In this document: positions 1 to 6,989 of the stretch, piece by piece
Layout of the letters: each line of letters starts with the position of its first letter
How positions within the stretch are numbered: the stretch's first letter is position 1
NCBI GenBank assembly: GCA_036389715.1
Contig: DASVWH010000037.1
Coordinates: forward strand, 1 to 13,693
DNA from: DASVWH01 sp036389715
GTDB lineage: Bacteria; Acidobacteriota; Blastocatellia; Pyrinomonadales; Pyrinomonadaceae
Reading direction: 5' to 3'
DNA length: 13,693 nucleotides
Position numbers and translations under genes: made by a program
The notes under the pieces: generated by a model
Told to the model about the DNA's origin: nothing
Seen by the model: only the letters and a program-made list of their open reading frames with translations
Database searches by the model: none

Positions 1-906
1 GTAGTTCGCCGTCGCGTTGTCCGGCTTGAGCCGCAGCGCCTGCTTGTAGGCTTCAATCGCCTCGCGGTACTGGTTCGTGTTGTAGAAATAGACATCGCCG
101 AGGCCGAAGTAGGCGAGCGAGTAATCGTTCTTGAGATTGACGGCCTCCCTGTAGGATTCGATGGCCTCCTTGTAGCGTTCGAGCTTGCGGTAGGCGAAGC
201 CCAGCTCGTTGAGCGCCTCCGGGTAGTCGCTTTTCTTGAGCAGCGCCTGGTTGAGCGGGACGAGCGCCTGCGCGTACTGCTTCATCTCGTTGTAGGTCCA
301 GCCCAGCTCGTAATAGGCCTGCGCGTAGTCCCCGTTGAGCGCGATGGCCTGCTTGTAAGCACTGATCGCCTCGTTATACTGGTTCATGCTGCGATAAGCG
401 AAGCCCAGCTCCTTGTGCGCTTCCGGGTAGTTCGGCTTGAGGCGGATGGCCTGCTGGAGCGAGGCGGCGGCCTGCGGGAATTGGTCCTGCTCGTTATAAA
501 TCCACCCGAGACTGTAGTGGGCCTCGGCCAGGCCGGGCTTGAGCCGCAGGGCCTGCCTGTAGGCATTGATCGCCTCCGTGTACTTGCCCGCGTTGAGAAA
601 GGTGTCGCCCTGCTCGTTGTAATCGTCGGCGTCTAGGGACGGACGGCCGGGCGCGGCGGGCCGGGCGGGACGGCGGCGCACGACGGGCTGAGTCGCGGCC
701 TTGATGATCGGGCGACGTGCCATAGTGCGTTTGACGGTCGCCTGCGCCGTGCCGCCGACCAGGTCCGCAGACGAAGCGCGCGCTCCGCCGTCACGCGAGA
801 CGCTGCCAGCGCCGCCGCCCTGTGCCAGCAGAGTACCGGCCGAGAGCGCCAGCAGAATCGTTGCCGTCAACAGTGCGCGCACAGACAGGAGGGATTTTTC
901 AGACAT
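1..906 (-). CDS. Exported tetratricopeptide-repeat (TPR) protein, partial (C-terminus beyond left edge)
   Basis: The minus-strand frame is open from an ATG at 906 down to base 1, giving 302 codons with no stop, so the C-terminus lies outside the window. The start follows an AGAGG ribosome binding site about 8 bases upstream. Residues 1-29 form a signal peptide (MSEKS, a hydrophobic stretch rich in Leu/Ala, then a likely cleavage after LLAQ). Residues 30-91 are a basic, Pro/Arg/Ala-rich low-complexity linker. From residue 92 come six TPR units (92-125, 126-159, 160-193, 194-227, 228-261, 262-296) with the W/L-G-Y-A-P type consensus, and a seventh begins at the edge. Unit six carries one extra residue. 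TPRs are protein-protein interaction scaffolds, so the protein probably acts in the periplasm or at the outer membrane. Its partner and any C-terminal domain cannot be seen. Confidence 0.9.
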   Translation of the reverse strand, partial: MSEKSLLSVRALLTATILLALSAGTLLAQGGGAGSVSRDGGARASSADLVGGTAQATVKRTMARRPIIKAATQPVVRRRPARPAAPGRPSLDADDYNEQGDTFLNAGKYTEAINAYRQALRLKPGLAEAHYSLGWIYNEQDQFPQAAASLQQAIRLKPNYPEAHKELGFAYRSMNQYNEAISAYKQAIALNGDYAQAYYELGWTYNEMKQYAQALVPLNQALLKKSDYPEALNELGFAYRKLERYKEAIESYREAVNLKNDYSLAYFGLGDVYFYNTNQYREAIEAYKQALRLKPDNATANY

Positions 907-1222
907 TCTTTTAACCTCTAAGATGAAGGATTGACTGTTAAAGGGAAACTGCTAATTCTCGGGCGAGCGACCTCCGGCCGTGACGCTCATCGGGCGCTCG
1001 AACTTCGTAACTCTCACTTCTTTTGCAGCGGGCCGGGCGATGCCGGGCACGGGCCAGCGCGAAAGCCGAACCGTGCGGGACCGGATTATAGAGCGAATCT
1101 CTCGCTACGAAAAGCTCCGGCCATCCCCGGCGGACAAAACGAGCGCTCGCATAGCATCGCAGACGCAGAACGGACGGGCCTTTGCCTTTCAAACCGTCTC
1201 AGCCCCTCGCCGAGCCTTTATT
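907..1222. other. Intergenic gap between two minus-strand genes, no clear content
   Basis: These 316 bases separate the stop of the Rad52/DdrA-like gene from the start of the TPR gene. Possible reading frames here have no family resemblance and an arginine-rich composition typical of shadow frames. A promoter for the TPR gene should lie here, but I see no convincing -35/-10 pair on the minus strand. A loose inverted repeat (CGAGCG at 964-969 with CGCTCG at 995-1000) is too weak to interpret, and no terminator with a U-tract follows the upstream gene. Confidence 0.5.
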
Positions 1223-1633
1223 TCAAGGGACGGTCGAATCATTCGCGCCGGGAGGCTTCGGCCCTTCGTAGAGCCCGAGGCCGAGGCCGAACTTGGCGGC
1301 CGCGCGCCTGAGCGACATGCTCTCGGCGTTGGAGCTGGGGTCGCCGAACTTGTCCACGTCCTCGTCTTCGAGCCCCGTCGCCTCGCGGTAAACCACGCCT
1401 TCGGCGCACGGGACCGAGATGCGCGAGACGAGCACCAGCTTGCCGCCGATGCCCGCCAGGTGTCGAATCTCGTAGGACCACCCCGGCGCGTACAGGTCCA
1501 GAAACTTGACGGCCGTGTACCAGGGCAGGAATTGAATCTTTTGACCGCCGACCGTCTTGGTTTTCAGCAACCGGCGCGGAATCGGTTTCGAGAGGTCGCT
1601 GATGATCTCTGTGATGCTGCGCAAGCTGTTCAT
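1223..1633 (-). CDS. Rad52/DdrA-like single-strand annealing or DNA-end-binding protein
   Basis: This 136-aa protein resembles the N-terminal core of the Rad52/Rad22 superfamily, which includes Deinococcus DdrA and phage annealing proteins. Those proteins coat single-stranded DNA ends and anneal complementary strands during break repair. The pattern seen is P37-W38-Y39 near the start of the core, APGWSYEI at 49-56 followed by beta-strand-like segments (KLVLVSRISV, 65-74), an acidic stretch at 89-95, and the C-terminal helix SLRRAAAKFGLGLGLYEG at 107-124. That helix matches the family's 'A-x-KR-A...FG-G-LY' signature. An AAAGGA site lies 7 bases before the ATG. It is transcribed alone, divergently from the tRNA-Glu gene, with no recombinase or prophage gene beside it. 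Family membership was judged by eye; the annealing function is inferred. Confidence 0.7.
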   Translation of the reverse strand: MNSLRSITEIISDLSKPIPRRLLKTKTVGGQKIQFLPWYTAVKFLDLYAPGWSYEIRHLAGIGGKLVLVSRISVPCAEGVVYREATGLEDEDVDKFGDPSSNAESMSLRRAAAKFGLGLGLYEGPKPPGANDSTVP

Positions 1634-1771
1634 CGCTTGATCCTTTCAATCGCCGGACGAAGATGAAGAAAAGAGGGCCGCCGTTTGCGGGCATCAGCCC
1701 TTCCTCTGCCGCACATCTTATCGCGAATCGCCGCCCGGTGGTCATCCCCTGACGAGAGAAATTTTGCGCGG

Positions 1772-1800
1772 TTGACACTCACAATGATGTACGGTAATTT
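1772..1800 (+). promoter_or_regulatory. Putative sigma-70-type promoter for tRNA-Glu
   Basis: A perfect -35 hexamer TTGACA (1772-1777) is followed after 17 bases by TAATTT (1795-1800), a 3-of-6 match to TATAAT. Transcription would begin near 1807, about 90 bases before the tRNA and on the same strand. The ideal -35 and spacing are convincing; the -10 is weak. Confidence 0.5.
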
Positions 1801-1897
1801 TACTCGACTTCATCAAGCGAAACTTCGCAGCGACGCATGACCGGGATTTTGCGGGCATCCTCTCTGCTCGAACTTTGCTGGTGAGAGCCGGAGACAG

Positions 1898-1973
<76 letters not shown>

Positions 1974-2068
1974 CTTCTTCAAAGCACTTCAAATCCGTAT
2001 CCCGTCAGTTCACCGATCACAGGGCGCGTCCGTTCCGTCTTGAACAACACTACCTTGGAGGTACTCGA

Positions 2069-2746
2069 ATGACTATCAACGTCGTCGTGGATTTATCTCA
2101 CTACAACACCGTCACCAGTTTCCAGACCGTCAAAGCGGACGGCATCCTCGGAGTCATCCATAAGGCGACCCAGGGGACCGGCGCGGTTGATTCGCACTAC
2201 GCGGTGCGGCGTCCCGCAGCGCTGGCCGAGGGGCTGATGTGGGGCGCGTATCATTTCGCCGACGGCAGCGATCCCGTCGCACAGGCTCAACACTTCATCC
2301 AGGTGGTCAGCCCCGGCCCGAACGATCTGCTCGTGCTCGACCTGGAGGAGCAGATGACGCTCGCCGGAGCCGAAGAGTTCGTCAAGTATGTCCAGAGCGT
2401 GACGGGGCGCTGGCCGGGCCTCTACGGCGGCTCGTACTTAAGAGAACTGCTCGGCAATAACAAGGAGACGGCGCTGGCCTTCTGCTGGTTCTGGCTCTCG
2501 GAATACGGGCCGACGCCGAGAGTGCCGTCCGCCTGGCAGACCTGGACGATGTGGCAATATACGGACGGGACGGTCGGGCCTGAGCCGCATTCGGTCGCGG
2601 GCATCGGCAACTGCGACCGGGACATGTTCAACGGCGAGTTGGAAGACCTTCAGCGGCTCTGGGGCTACGCTGTTCCCGACAGCCAGCCCGCCGCCGCGCC
2701 CGATGGTCAATCCGGCAGCCAGCCCGACACCGCGCCCGCAAGTTGA
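2069..2746 (+). CDS. Glycoside hydrolase family 25 (lysozyme-like) protein without signal peptide
   Basis: This 225-aa protein has the GH25 muramidase layout, a TIM-like barrel that cleaves the MurNAc-GlcNAc bond of peptidoglycan. Visible family marks are VVDLSHYN at 6-13 (Asp8), GVIHKATQG at 28-36, GAYHFA at 59-64, the catalytic-type D-x-E in LVLDLEE (Asp91 and Glu93), MWQYTDG at 161-167, and a terminal D-x-D-x-F motif (CDRDMFNG, 182-189). Residues 203-225 are a Pro/Ala/Gln/Ser tail. A GGAGG site (2057-2061) lies 7 bases before the ATG. The N-terminus begins directly with the first barrel strand, with no signal peptide or membrane anchor, so export would need a holin, lysis or another route. 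The next gene starts 40 bases downstream. The phage-endolysin-like form is notable, but no other phage gene is present. Confidence 0.87.
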   Translation: MTINVVVDLSHYNTVTSFQTVKADGILGVIHKATQGTGAVDSHYAVRRPAALAEGLMWGAYHFADGSDPVAQAQHFIQVVSPGPNDLLVLDLEEQMTLAGAEEFVKYVQSVTGRWPGLYGGSYLRELLGNNKETALAFCWFWLSEYGPTPRVPSAWQTWTMWQYTDGTVGPEPHSVAGIGNCDRDMFNGELEDLQRLWGYAVPDSQPAAAPDGQSGSQPDTAPAS

Positions 2747-2786
2747 ACGAGGCTTATCACTTAGCGTTAAAGAGGAGCAGCCATTG

Positions 2787-3650
2787 ATGAGCGATAAGAT
2801 TCTGGTGACGGGTGCGACCGGGCAGATCGGAAGCCTCCTCGTAGAGAGACTGGCCGGGGCGGGCGTGCCAGCGCGCGCCCTGGTCCGCAGCCGGGAAAAG
2901 GCGGCCCGCATCGAACAGCTCGGCCTTGAGCCTTTCGTCGGCGACTTCGACGCGCCGGAGACTTTGCGGCCCGCGCTCGACGGCGTCGAGAAGGTTTTCC
3001 TGCTCTCTGCGCCCGACCAGAGGCAGGTCGAGTTGCAGGGCAACCTGATCGAGGCGGCCAGAGGCGCGGGCGTGCGTCACATCGTCAAGCTCTCGGCGAT
3101 TGGCACAGGCCCCGACAGCCCCTTCTCGCTGGGTCGCTGGCACTATCAGACCGAGCAGGAGATAGAGCGTTCCGGGATGCGGTACACGCACCTGCGCCCG
3201 AACGGTTTTATGCAGAACGCCCTGATGTTCGCGCCGACGATTAGAGGGCAGGGCGCGTTTTATGGGTCGCTCGGAGAGACGAAGGTCAGCTACGTGGACG
3301 CGCGCGATGTCGCGGCAGTGGCGCTGGCCACCCTCACGGAGGACGGGCACGAAGGCAAGGCTTACGAGGTGACAGGGCCTGAGTCTCTCTCTTATCGAGA
3401 GATAGCGGGCGCGCTCTCGTCAGTTCTCGGCAAGGAGGTGCGCTATGTTGACGTGCCGATGGAGGCCGCGCGCCAGGGCATGATGGGCGCGGGCATGCCC
3501 GAGTGGCTGGCGGACGCGCTGGTCGAGCTGTTCGAGTTTTACCGGATGGGCGGCGCGGCTCACGTTACAGAGACGGTGCGAGAAGTGGCGGGAAGCGAGC
3601 CGATTAGCGTCTCGCGCTTTGCCGCCGATTACGCGGGCGCTTTCAAATAG
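2787..3650 (+). CDS. NmrA/atypical SDR family NAD(P)-binding oxidoreductase
   Basis: The product is 287 aa and begins MSDKILVTGATGQIG, the dinucleotide-binding Rossmann turn with Gly9, Gly12 and Gly15 in GxxGxxG spacing. Arg34 and Arg36 after the second strand suggest NADPH preference. Further atypical-SDR features are VGDFDAPETL at 51-60, VEKVFLLSAP at 67-76, VRHIVKLSAIG at 96-106, LRPNGFMQN at 136-144 and YVDARDVAAVA at 169-179. The canonical SDR catalytic YxxxK is not evident, as is usual for NmrA/QorB-like members, which act as quinone reductases or redox sensors. The start chosen is the ATG at 2787, with AGAGGAG (2771-2777) 9 bases upstream; an in-frame TTG lies directly before it. A longer frame reaching back to 2703 would overlap the GH25 gene and lacks the site. 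The substrate cannot be predicted. Confidence 0.88.
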   Translation: MSDKILVTGATGQIGSLLVERLAGAGVPARALVRSREKAARIEQLGLEPFVGDFDAPETLRPALDGVEKVFLLSAPDQRQVELQGNLIEAARGAGVRHIVKLSAIGTGPDSPFSLGRWHYQTEQEIERSGMRYTHLRPNGFMQNALMFAPTIRGQGAFYGSLGETKVSYVDARDVAAVALATLTEDGHEGKAYEVTGPESLSYREIAGALSSVLGKEVRYVDVPMEAARQGMMGAGMPEWLADALVELFEFYRMGGAAHVTETVREVAGSEPISVSRFAADYAGAFK

Positions 3651-3706
3651 ACGAAGCCTTTGGCCGGAGACCGCCCCTCTGTTGTCCGGGGCTCCAGGCA
3701 AGACGG

Positions 3707-4168
3707 ATGAAGCAAAACCTCGCGCCGGGCATCACGGTCGGGAAATCGAAGATTGACGGCAAGGGATGCTTTGCCGCCACTCTCTTTCCGAAGGGTCGCA
3801 AGATCGTCGAGCTGACGGGCGAGAGGATTGCCCGCCGTGAGGCCGCGCGCAGAATGCGCGGGCGCAAGAGACTTCACATCTGCGGCATTGATTCCTACTG
3901 GGGCATCGACGGCAGCCGCGGCGGCAACGGCTCGCAGTACATCAACCACTCCTGCCAACCCAACAGCTTCATCAGGATCATGCACGGCCACATCATCTTC
4001 TTCGCTCTGCGCGACATTCATCCGGGCGAAGAGATCACGCTTGACTACGTTACCTCCTACCACTCGGACGACGAAGGTTGTCGCTGCAAGGCCCCTTCCT
4101 GCCGCGGCACGATCAACCTCATCAAGAAACCTGTTTCTGCGCGCAGCGGCCGACGGCACGCAAAATAG
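3707..4168 (+). CDS. Small SET-domain (lysine methyltransferase-like) protein with post-SET zinc motif
   Basis: This 153-aa protein is almost only a SET domain, the fold that transfers methyl groups from S-adenosylmethionine to protein lysines. Residues 11-25 (VGKSKIDGKGCFAAT) match the SET-N strand, and G30 to E36 is the 'kG..i.ey' region. IDGSRGGNGSQYINHSCQPN (67-86) carries the hallmark NHSCxPN, and PGEEITLDY (106-114) carries the catalytic-region E-L-x-x-D-Y equivalent. A post-SET motif CRCKAPSC at 125-132 gives Cys125, Cys127 and Cys132 in CxCx4C spacing; with Cys83 of NHSC these can bind one zinc. A basic tail ends the protein. No strong ribosome binding site is visible (weak GACGG just upstream). 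It follows the SDR gene by 56 bases, probably in the same transcript. Its bacterial substrate is unknown. Confidence 0.87.
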   Translation: MKQNLAPGITVGKSKIDGKGCFAATLFPKGRKIVELTGERIARREAARRMRGRKRLHICGIDSYWGIDGSRGGNGSQYINHSCQPNSFIRIMHGHIIFFALRDIHPGEEITLDYVTSYHSDDEGCRCKAPSCRGTINLIKKPVSARSGRRHAK

Positions 4169-4627
4169 TGCGGCGCTGGCTGTTCGACTCTCTTGAGGGC
4201 TCGACTCTCCGGGGTGCTGCCGGTCCGCGCTCTTGGCCCGTCGGATTTGTCTGGCCTCTGCCGTGCTTTCATCTTCGAGGCTCCGGGCCGGGAGCCCTCG
4301 TCCAAGGCTTAAACTCTTGTCCGTTAACATTTGAAGGCCCTCGCGGATGACCAACCGGGGGCGGCTGGCGCGCATCTGATTTGCGTCGCCGGTCCGGTGT
4401 GCGGCCCGTCTCGGTCGGGAGCAGGGTCCGCGGCGGTTTGTACACGCTCTCCGCTATGTGGCACACTACCCGGTTCAAGGCGGCAGCCCCGAAGAGGCTT
4501 TTGTACCCGGGAAACTGTTTTCAGCTAGGTTACTCGCCCCCGCGAGTTTGAGTCCGGTACAGCCGACGCGCAGGCACGTCCGTGCGGGCCGACGAGTTGG
4601 CCGGTTATTTTTGAAGGATTTGATTTG
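4169..4627. other. 459-base intergenic region, structured, before the CsgG/TPR gene
   Basis: No believable coding frame lies here. The 9-mer TCGACTCTC occurs twice (4184-4192 and 4201-4209) just after the SET gene. Three GC-rich hairpins follow at 4276-4431 (listed separately). A short hairpin with arms AGCC (4485-4488) and GGCT (4496-4499) runs into TTT (4500-4502) and could be a weak terminator. TTGTAC (4501-4506) with TAGGTT (4526-4531) is a poor candidate promoter with a 19-base spacer. AAGGA (4614-4618) is the ribosome binding site of the next gene. Confidence 0.5.
4276..4431 (+). other. Cluster of three GC-rich hairpins, unrecognised structured RNA or leader
   Basis: Three consecutive hairpins can be drawn. 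First, CGAGGCTCC (4276-4284) pairs with GGAGCCCTCG (4291-4300) with one bulged C and a six-base loop. Second, GGCTGGCGCGCA (4363-4374) pairs with TGCGTCGCCGGTC (4382-4394) with one bulged T, two wobble pairs and a seven-base loop. Third, GCGGCCC (4401-4407) pairs with GGGTCCGC (4424-4431), again with one bulged T, and its loop can hold an inner CTC/GAG stem. No known riboswitch consensus was recognised. The strand is assigned from the downstream gene and is an inference. GC-rich DNA forms many chance stems, so conservation is the needed test. Confidence 0.35.
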
Positions 4628-6397
4628 ATGTTTAGACAGCGTTTCGTAATCTATGCGGCCCTCGCGGCACTCCTCTTCCTCCAGTCCGCCCTTTTTCCGT
4701 CCGTCAAGGCCATCGCGCAGGGCTCTGCGACCAAAGACGTGGTGATGATTCTGCCGTTTGAGAACACGTCGAGCCTGCCGGAGTACAACTGGGTGGGCGA
4801 GAGCTTCTCGGATTCGCTGGCCGAACTTCTGAGAGTGCCGGGCCTCGTCGTGCTCTCAAGCGATGAACGCGAGATAGCTTACCAGCGGCTCGGGCTTCCT
4901 TTGACGACGCTGCCCTCGCTGGCCACGGCCATCAACCTCGGACGCGTGGCCAAGGCGACGATGATCGTGCTCGGCACTTACAGCGTCATTTCGTCCAGGG
5001 ACAGCCAGACCGTGACGCTACAGGGCGCGGCCCGCGTCATCAAGGTCAACGAAGGGCGCGTCATGGGCGAGGTCATGCCGGACGGGCGCTGGGCCTCGCG
5101 CGTCTTCGACTTCGGCGATCCGCTGACGCTCTTACAGAGGATGCAGGGACGCCTCGCCTTCGACATCCTCTATGCGCGCGACAAGGCATTCCCCTTCACC
5201 CGCAACGAGCTGATCGAGCGTGCGACCAAAGTGCCGCAGCTGGCCTTCGAGGCCTACCTCAAAGGCATCCAGACGGAGGACAAAGAGAAGCGCATCAACT
5301 ATCTGAAGAATGCGCTGCGCATCTACTCGGACGCCAAGGGCGGCGCGGCCTACCCGGAAGCGGCCTTCGAGCTGGGCCACTACTATTTCCAGGCCAAGGA
5401 CTGGAAGTCGGCGGCGGAATATTTCTCCAGGCTGCAAAAAGATGAGGCTCATTACACGGAGGCTGCTTTCTATGCGGCGCTGGCCTACATGTACCAGGGC
5501 AACCTGCGCAGCGCCCTCGATACGCTGATGCCGCTGACGCCGGAGAACTCCAAGACGCCGCTGACGAGCATCGTCAACAACGCGGGCGCTATCGCCGTGC
5601 AGGCCGCGCGCGATGAGAAGAACGCCAAGGAGCGCACAGACCTGCTCGCACAGGGCGCCAGGTTTCTCAAGCGCGCGGCGGAGTCTTCGCCGCCGGATGA
5701 TTCGATAGTCCGCTTCAACTATGCCTACGCGCTCTTCCTCTCGGGCAGGTACGCGGAGGCCGCCGAACAGCTGCGCCCCATCATCGCCGCCGACCCGAGG
5801 GACGGCCAGTCATACTTTCTGCTGGCCAAAGCCCTGGAGCGGACCGGACAGCCGGAGCAGGCTGCCGCCGCCGACGATCAGGCCCGCAGGTTCCTCCCGG
5901 CTTACGCCAAGTGGCAGACGGAGTGGCAAAAATCGCAGGGCACTCCGGGCGTCACGGTGCGGATGCGCCAGGCCTTCGACCGCAGCGATCTGGTGCGGTC
6001 TTCAATCAACGACATAGACACGCCCGCGGCCGGGCCGGGCAGCCCGCAGGAACTGCTGGCCAAGGCGCAGGCGCTCTACCAGGAAGGCCGCGATGAAGAG
6101 GCGCTGCCGCAGTTGCGGCGTGTCCTGACGCTCGAACCGACGAGCGCCGATGCGTTTCTCCTGATCGGGCGCATCAATCAACGGCTCGGCGACCAGAAGG
6201 CCGCCATCAGCGCCCTCAAGACGGCCATCTTCTGGGAACCGAAAACGATTGACGCTCATATCCTGCTCGGGCGCATCTTTCTTGAGCTGGGCGACCGCGC
6301 GCAGGCCATGACCTACGCGCGCAGCGCCGTTCAGATTGATTCCAACAACCAGGAAGCCATCGCGCTCCAACGGCAGGTCGAGACCGGCGGTAAGTGA
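4628..6397 (+). CDS. Exported protein with CsgG/FlgO/TolB-like N-terminal domain and C-terminal TPRs
   Basis: This 589-aa protein starts with a signal peptide (MFRQRF, hydrophobic 7-23, likely cleaved near AIAQ, residue 31). Residues 37-180 resemble the nucleotide-free alpha/beta domain shared by CsgG, FlgO and TolB-N type proteins: DVVMILPFEN at 37-46, NWVGESFSDSLAELL at 54-68, VVLSSDER at 74-81, ATMIVLGTYSV at 110-120 and a duplex of beta strands to about 160. From about 205 to 585 the chain is helical repeats, with clear TPR units near 245-275, 362-390, 396-424, 473-504, 507-538 and 541-572, and a Pro/Gly-rich break at 465-472. A secreted scaffold at the inner face of the outer membrane is likely. 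AAGGA lies 9 bases before the ATG; a TTG directly upstream at 4625 is a possible alternative start. The role is inferred from domains only. Confidence 0.85.
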   Translation: MFRQRFVIYAALAALLFLQSALFPSVKAIAQGSATKDVVMILPFENTSSLPEYNWVGESFSDSLAELLRVPGLVVLSSDEREIAYQRLGLPLTTLPSLATAINLGRVAKATMIVLGTYSVISSRDSQTVTLQGAARVIKVNEGRVMGEVMPDGRWASRVFDFGDPLTLLQRMQGRLAFDILYARDKAFPFTRNELIERATKVPQLAFEAYLKGIQTEDKEKRINYLKNALRIYSDAKGGAAYPEAAFELGHYYFQAKDWKSAAEYFSRLQKDEAHYTEAAFYAALAYMYQGNLRSALDTLMPLTPENSKTPLTSIVNNAGAIAVQAARDEKNAKERTDLLAQGARFLKRAAESSPPDDSIVRFNYAYALFLSGRYAEAAEQLRPIIAADPRDGQSYFLLAKALERTGQPEQAAAADDQARRFLPAYAKWQTEWQKSQGTPGVTVRMRQAFDRSDLVRSSINDIDTPAAGPGSPQELLAKAQALYQEGRDEEALPQLRRVLTLEPTSADAFLLIGRINQRLGDQKAAISALKTAIFWEPKTIDAHILLGRIFLELGDRAQAMTYARSAVQIDSNNQEAIALQRQVETGGK

Positions 6398-6519
6398 AGC
6401 GCGGCGACGGTCGGAGGGGTCAGGAGGCGCACGCAGGCGCGAGCTGAAGGCGCTTTGAAGCCGTGGGGCGCGAGATTTCACAGAAGAGCCGGAGACTCAT
6501 CAGGTCTTTCACGTAGACC

Positions 6520-6569
6520 CTGCCGCCCCTCAGTCTTCATAATAATCCGGGCGGCGGCTCCCTCTTTTT
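6520..6569 (+). terminator. Possible rho-independent terminator after the CsgG/TPR gene
   Basis: GCCGCCC (6522-6528) pairs perfectly with GGGCGGC (6549-6555), extendable by a wobble and a C-G pair. The loop is 20 bases of AT-richer sequence. A T-run (6565-6569) follows, but with about nine bases between stem and run, so termination strength is uncertain. Confidence 0.35.
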
Positions 6570-6604
6570 GCTTCCATCTTTTCCCTTCTTTCGCCGCCGC
6601 CTTG

Positions 6605-6613
6605 TGTTAAAAT
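6605..6613 (+). promoter_or_regulatory. Extended -10 promoter motif before the NfeD-like gene
   Basis: TG (6605-6606), one base, then TAAAAT (6608-6613) matches the extended -10 form TGnTATAAT with five of six hexamer bases. No good -35 is visible, which extended -10 promoters tolerate. The predicted start near 6620 leaves a leader of about 50 bases. The same core, TGTTAAA, recurs before lnt at 8163. Confidence 0.45.
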
Positions 6614-6669
6614 TCGCCCCCGCCGGGTAACTTTGTCGCTCGCTTCCAGCGGGCCTGATTATTTCGCAG

Positions 6670-6954
6670 ATGGTTTTCGCAGCCCTCTTGATTGCCGCAG
6701 TTATGATTGTGCTCGGCGCGGTGGCGGGGGCGTCGCGGCATCAGAAGTCTGCCGCGGGCGAGCTGGACCTGATGGGGTCCGAGGGCTCCGTCGAAACGAC
6801 GCTTGAGCCCGAGGGCTCCGTGCTCATTCGCGGTGAGCTGTGGCGCGCACGCTCACGGACGGGCGCGACCGTCAGGCGCGGAGAGAGGGTTCGGATCGTC
6901 GGGGCCAGCGGCTGCTTCCTCGAAGTCGAAGACCTTGTAAAGCATTCTTCATAG
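6670..6954 (+). CDS. Short NfeD-like membrane protein (OB-fold domain)
   Basis: The 94-aa product has one hydrophobic segment (residues 2-20, FAALLIAAVMIVLGAVAG) followed by a soluble domain. Residues 38-88 match the NfeD C-terminal OB-fold: GSEGSVETTLEPEGSVLIRGELWRA with the conserved G-x-V, L-P-G-like and G-x-W/R positions, then G-x-x-V-R-x-G-x-x-V-R-I-V (65-77) and FLEVE (83-87). NfeD proteins usually work beside SPFH/stomatin proteins in membrane microdomains. Here no SPFH gene is adjacent, and the long N-terminal ClpP-like protease and multi-pass region of full NfeD are absent. There is no clear ribosome binding site. The SPOR gene begins 35 bases downstream, so the pair is probably co-transcribed from the motif at 6605. 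Confidence 0.78.
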   Translation: MVFAALLIAAVMIVLGAVAGASRHQKSAAGELDLMGSEGSVETTLEPEGSVLIRGELWRARSRTGATVRRGERVRIVGASGCFLEVEDLVKHSS

Positions 6955-6989
6955 CGAGTGCCGGATGCTCCTTTCCGGCTGGCGCGCTC

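Noticed and set aside
980..1778. Open frames of 228 codons (plus) and 179 codons (minus, other frame) over the Rad52/DdrA-like gene
   Set aside because: Both are arginine-rich shadows without motifs; the 136-aa frame has a good ribosome binding site and a recognisable family core.
2703..2786. Longer N-terminus for the SDR protein beginning at 2703
   Set aside because: It overlaps the GH25 gene, and the Rossmann fold begins at the ATG at 2787, which has its own AGAGGAG site.
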